Source: Pseudomonadales bacterium
GTDB lineage: Bacteria; Pseudomonadota; Gammaproteobacteria; Pseudomonadales; Ketobacteraceae
Assembly: GCA_002708905.1 (NCBI GenBank)
Contig: PAPM01000027.1
Coordinates: 62,001 to 126,000 of the forward strand
Direction of reading: 5' to 3'
DNA: 64,000 bases
Made by a program: the position numbers and the translations under genes. This document shows, piece by piece, positions 62,947 through 64,000 of the stretch; the first letter of the stretch is position 1, and every line of letters begins with the position of its first letter. A model generated the notes under the pieces. The model did not search any database. It was not told the DNA's origin and worked only from the letters and a program-made list of their open reading frames with translations.

Positions 62947-64000
62947 TGTTTTGCTCGCTTTCTGCATTGGCAACATAATCCTGTACTGTTTTGTGAAGGT
63001 GTCGAATCAGGATTTCTTCATCGTTGGCGTGAAACTCCTTTATGGCGCCGCTGTTCAACATGGCCTGCATGCCTTCCAGCGGGCTGGCATCTTCCAGTAT
63101 CACGTCATTGAGATAGGAAACTGTGAGCTCCTGAGCGATGCGCTCTTGGTGGGTGGATGGTGGGTGGTAGTACATATCCACTTCCACAATATGTGAGTGA
63201 GGTCCCGTTGGCCAATGGGCATGGGTTGTGAAGCCCGATGCAGAAAATATCAGCACGAAATTCGGGAAGAATTGGAATGAATCGAAGCCGTATGTTTCAG
63301 ACCGGGTGGGATTGAGCCCCGGGGGTAGCGGCACTGGTTCCACCCTTTTGTTCCAGGGGCCGGCAGCACCGGCCTGCAACAGTTTTTCAATGGGAAGTGA
63401 ATAAGGTGTTTCCTTTGATGGTTCTCCATAAAAAGAAAACATTCTGTGCAATCCCTTTAATTCATAACCCAGGGCATCCGTATAGGGATTGGGAGCATCA
63501 AGCTTTGCCAATGCGGACAGGGCGCCAAAGGTGCCTGCATGAAGATAGGGGCCATGATAGCTTTCGGCAAAGCCATCCATGAAGATCTTCCAGTTGCATT
63601 TTAGCTCAGCTTTGAATTTGTAGGTCTGGCTGTACTTTGCAAATGGAAATCCATCAATGCCGCGGGCGAAATCACCGAGGAAGTCGGCGACGGTTTGCTT
63701 GTTGTCGGCATCCAGATTGATAAAGATAAATCCGTTCCAGACTTCGCATTGAATGGGCGGCACCTTGCATTTTTCAGGTTCAAAATCCAGCAACAGGTCT
63801 TGCCTGGAGGGTTTTATCAGATTGCCGTTAAGGTCGTAACGCCAGCCATGAAACCGGCAATACAGGCGAGACGATGTGCCTTCGGTTTCAACAAAGGGAT
63901 CGTCTTTCCAAACCAGTTTGTTACCGCGATGCGGGCACATATTGTGAAAGGCGTGAACGTTGTTGTCCTGGTCCCGAAGTACCAGGACGGAGGTGTCGAG
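62927..64000 (-). CDS. Rieske ring-hydroxylating oxygenase, alpha subunit (partial, right edge)
   Basis: 357 codons are present and the gene continues beyond 64000. The Rieske cluster is MCPHR (CxH) and LYCRFHGW (CxxH). The catalytic domain has FMDGFAESYHGPYLHAGTFG with the His pair of the mononuclear iron site. Upstream residues LRDQDNNVHAFHN fit the family N-terminus. A ferredoxin/reductase would supply electrons; none is in the window. It likely opens the operon and starts oxidation of a ring or sterol-like compound. Confidence 0.92.
   Translation of the reverse strand, partial: LDTSVLVLRDQDNNVHAFHNMCPHRGNKLVWKDDPFVETEGTSSRLYCRFHGWRYDLNGNLIKPSRQDLLLDFEPEKCKVPPIQCEVWNGFIFINLDADNKQTVADFLGDFARGIDGFPFAKYSQTYKFKAELKCNWKIFMDGFAESYHGPYLHAGTFGALSALAKLDAPNPYTDALGYELKGLHRMFSFYGEPSKETPYSLPIEKLLQAGAAGPWNKRVEPVPLPPGLNPTRSETYGFDSFQFFPNFVLIFSASGFTTHAHWPTGPHSHIVEVDMYYHPPSTHQERIAQELTVSYLNDVILEDASPLEGMQAMLNSGAIKEFHANDEEILIRHLHKTVQDYVANAESEQNNEHKTA

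Overview
The window looks like chromosomal DNA from a free-living, probably marine or hydrocarbon/steroid-associated gammaproteobacterium. This is inferred from protein style only: an RHS toxin locus, GGDEF/EAL and class III cyclase receptors, a VIT/von Willebrand surface protein with a GlyGly-CTERM-like tail, a cholesterol-oxidase-type flavoprotein and a P450/Rieske/TauD operon. No rRNA, tRNA or CRISPR array was seen and the species cannot be named.

Layout. 1-4210 holds the end of an upstream gene, a membrane-anchored pentapeptide-repeat protein, a large secreted protein of unknown function and a multi-pass membrane protein. 4295-28853 reads as one composite accessory island. It begins with a full-length RHS polymorphic toxin and its probable immunity gene, followed by a lipoprotein and two small membrane proteins. 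Next comes a three-gene CopG/BrnT/XRE cluster on the minus strand, divergent from a 1051-aa CHC2-Toprim-ATPase replication protein and a tyrosine recombinase. About 1.3 kb of mostly non-coding, hairpin-rich DNA follows. Then an orphan RHS C-terminal tip sits in front of a run of small immunity-type genes, one frameshifted. After that, all on the minus strand, come an AAA15 ATPase plus small partner, a three-gene operon starting with a PD-(D/E)XK-like protein, a NERD-UvrD helicase and a RelE/ParE toxin-antitoxin pair. These last modules look like anti-phage defence.

28987-57503 is more ordinary chromosome: pyruvate kinase, a giant BACON/IPT-type lipoprotein, a degraded RNase Z-like gene, a GGDEF-EAL protein, a GMC oxidoreductase, a VIT-vWA protein, stress-type small proteins, and a three-gene ABC exporter (ATPase, FtsX-type permease, HlyD adaptor). 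Then follow a frameshifted YiiX-like amidase, a possible cysteine peptidase, an aldo/keto reductase, a TPR lipoprotein, an adenylate cyclase, an SDR and a 7TM-GGDEF receptor. 57796-64000 is an eight-gene minus-strand operon (Rieske oxygenase, small protein, TauD-type dioxygenase, SDR, NTF2-like, CMD-like, P450, SDR), apparently an oxidative pathway for a hydrophobic substrate.

Best candidates for something new: the three-gene nuclease-like operon at 23177-25969; the AAA15/small-protein pair at 20907-22634; and the repressor/BrnT/primase-ATPase/recombinase element at 11049-17830, with its two covarying hairpins and structured downstream region. The RHS tip-swapping evidence (a 50-bp perfect repeat 9.7 kb apart) and the rearranged immunity array are directly visible in the sequence.
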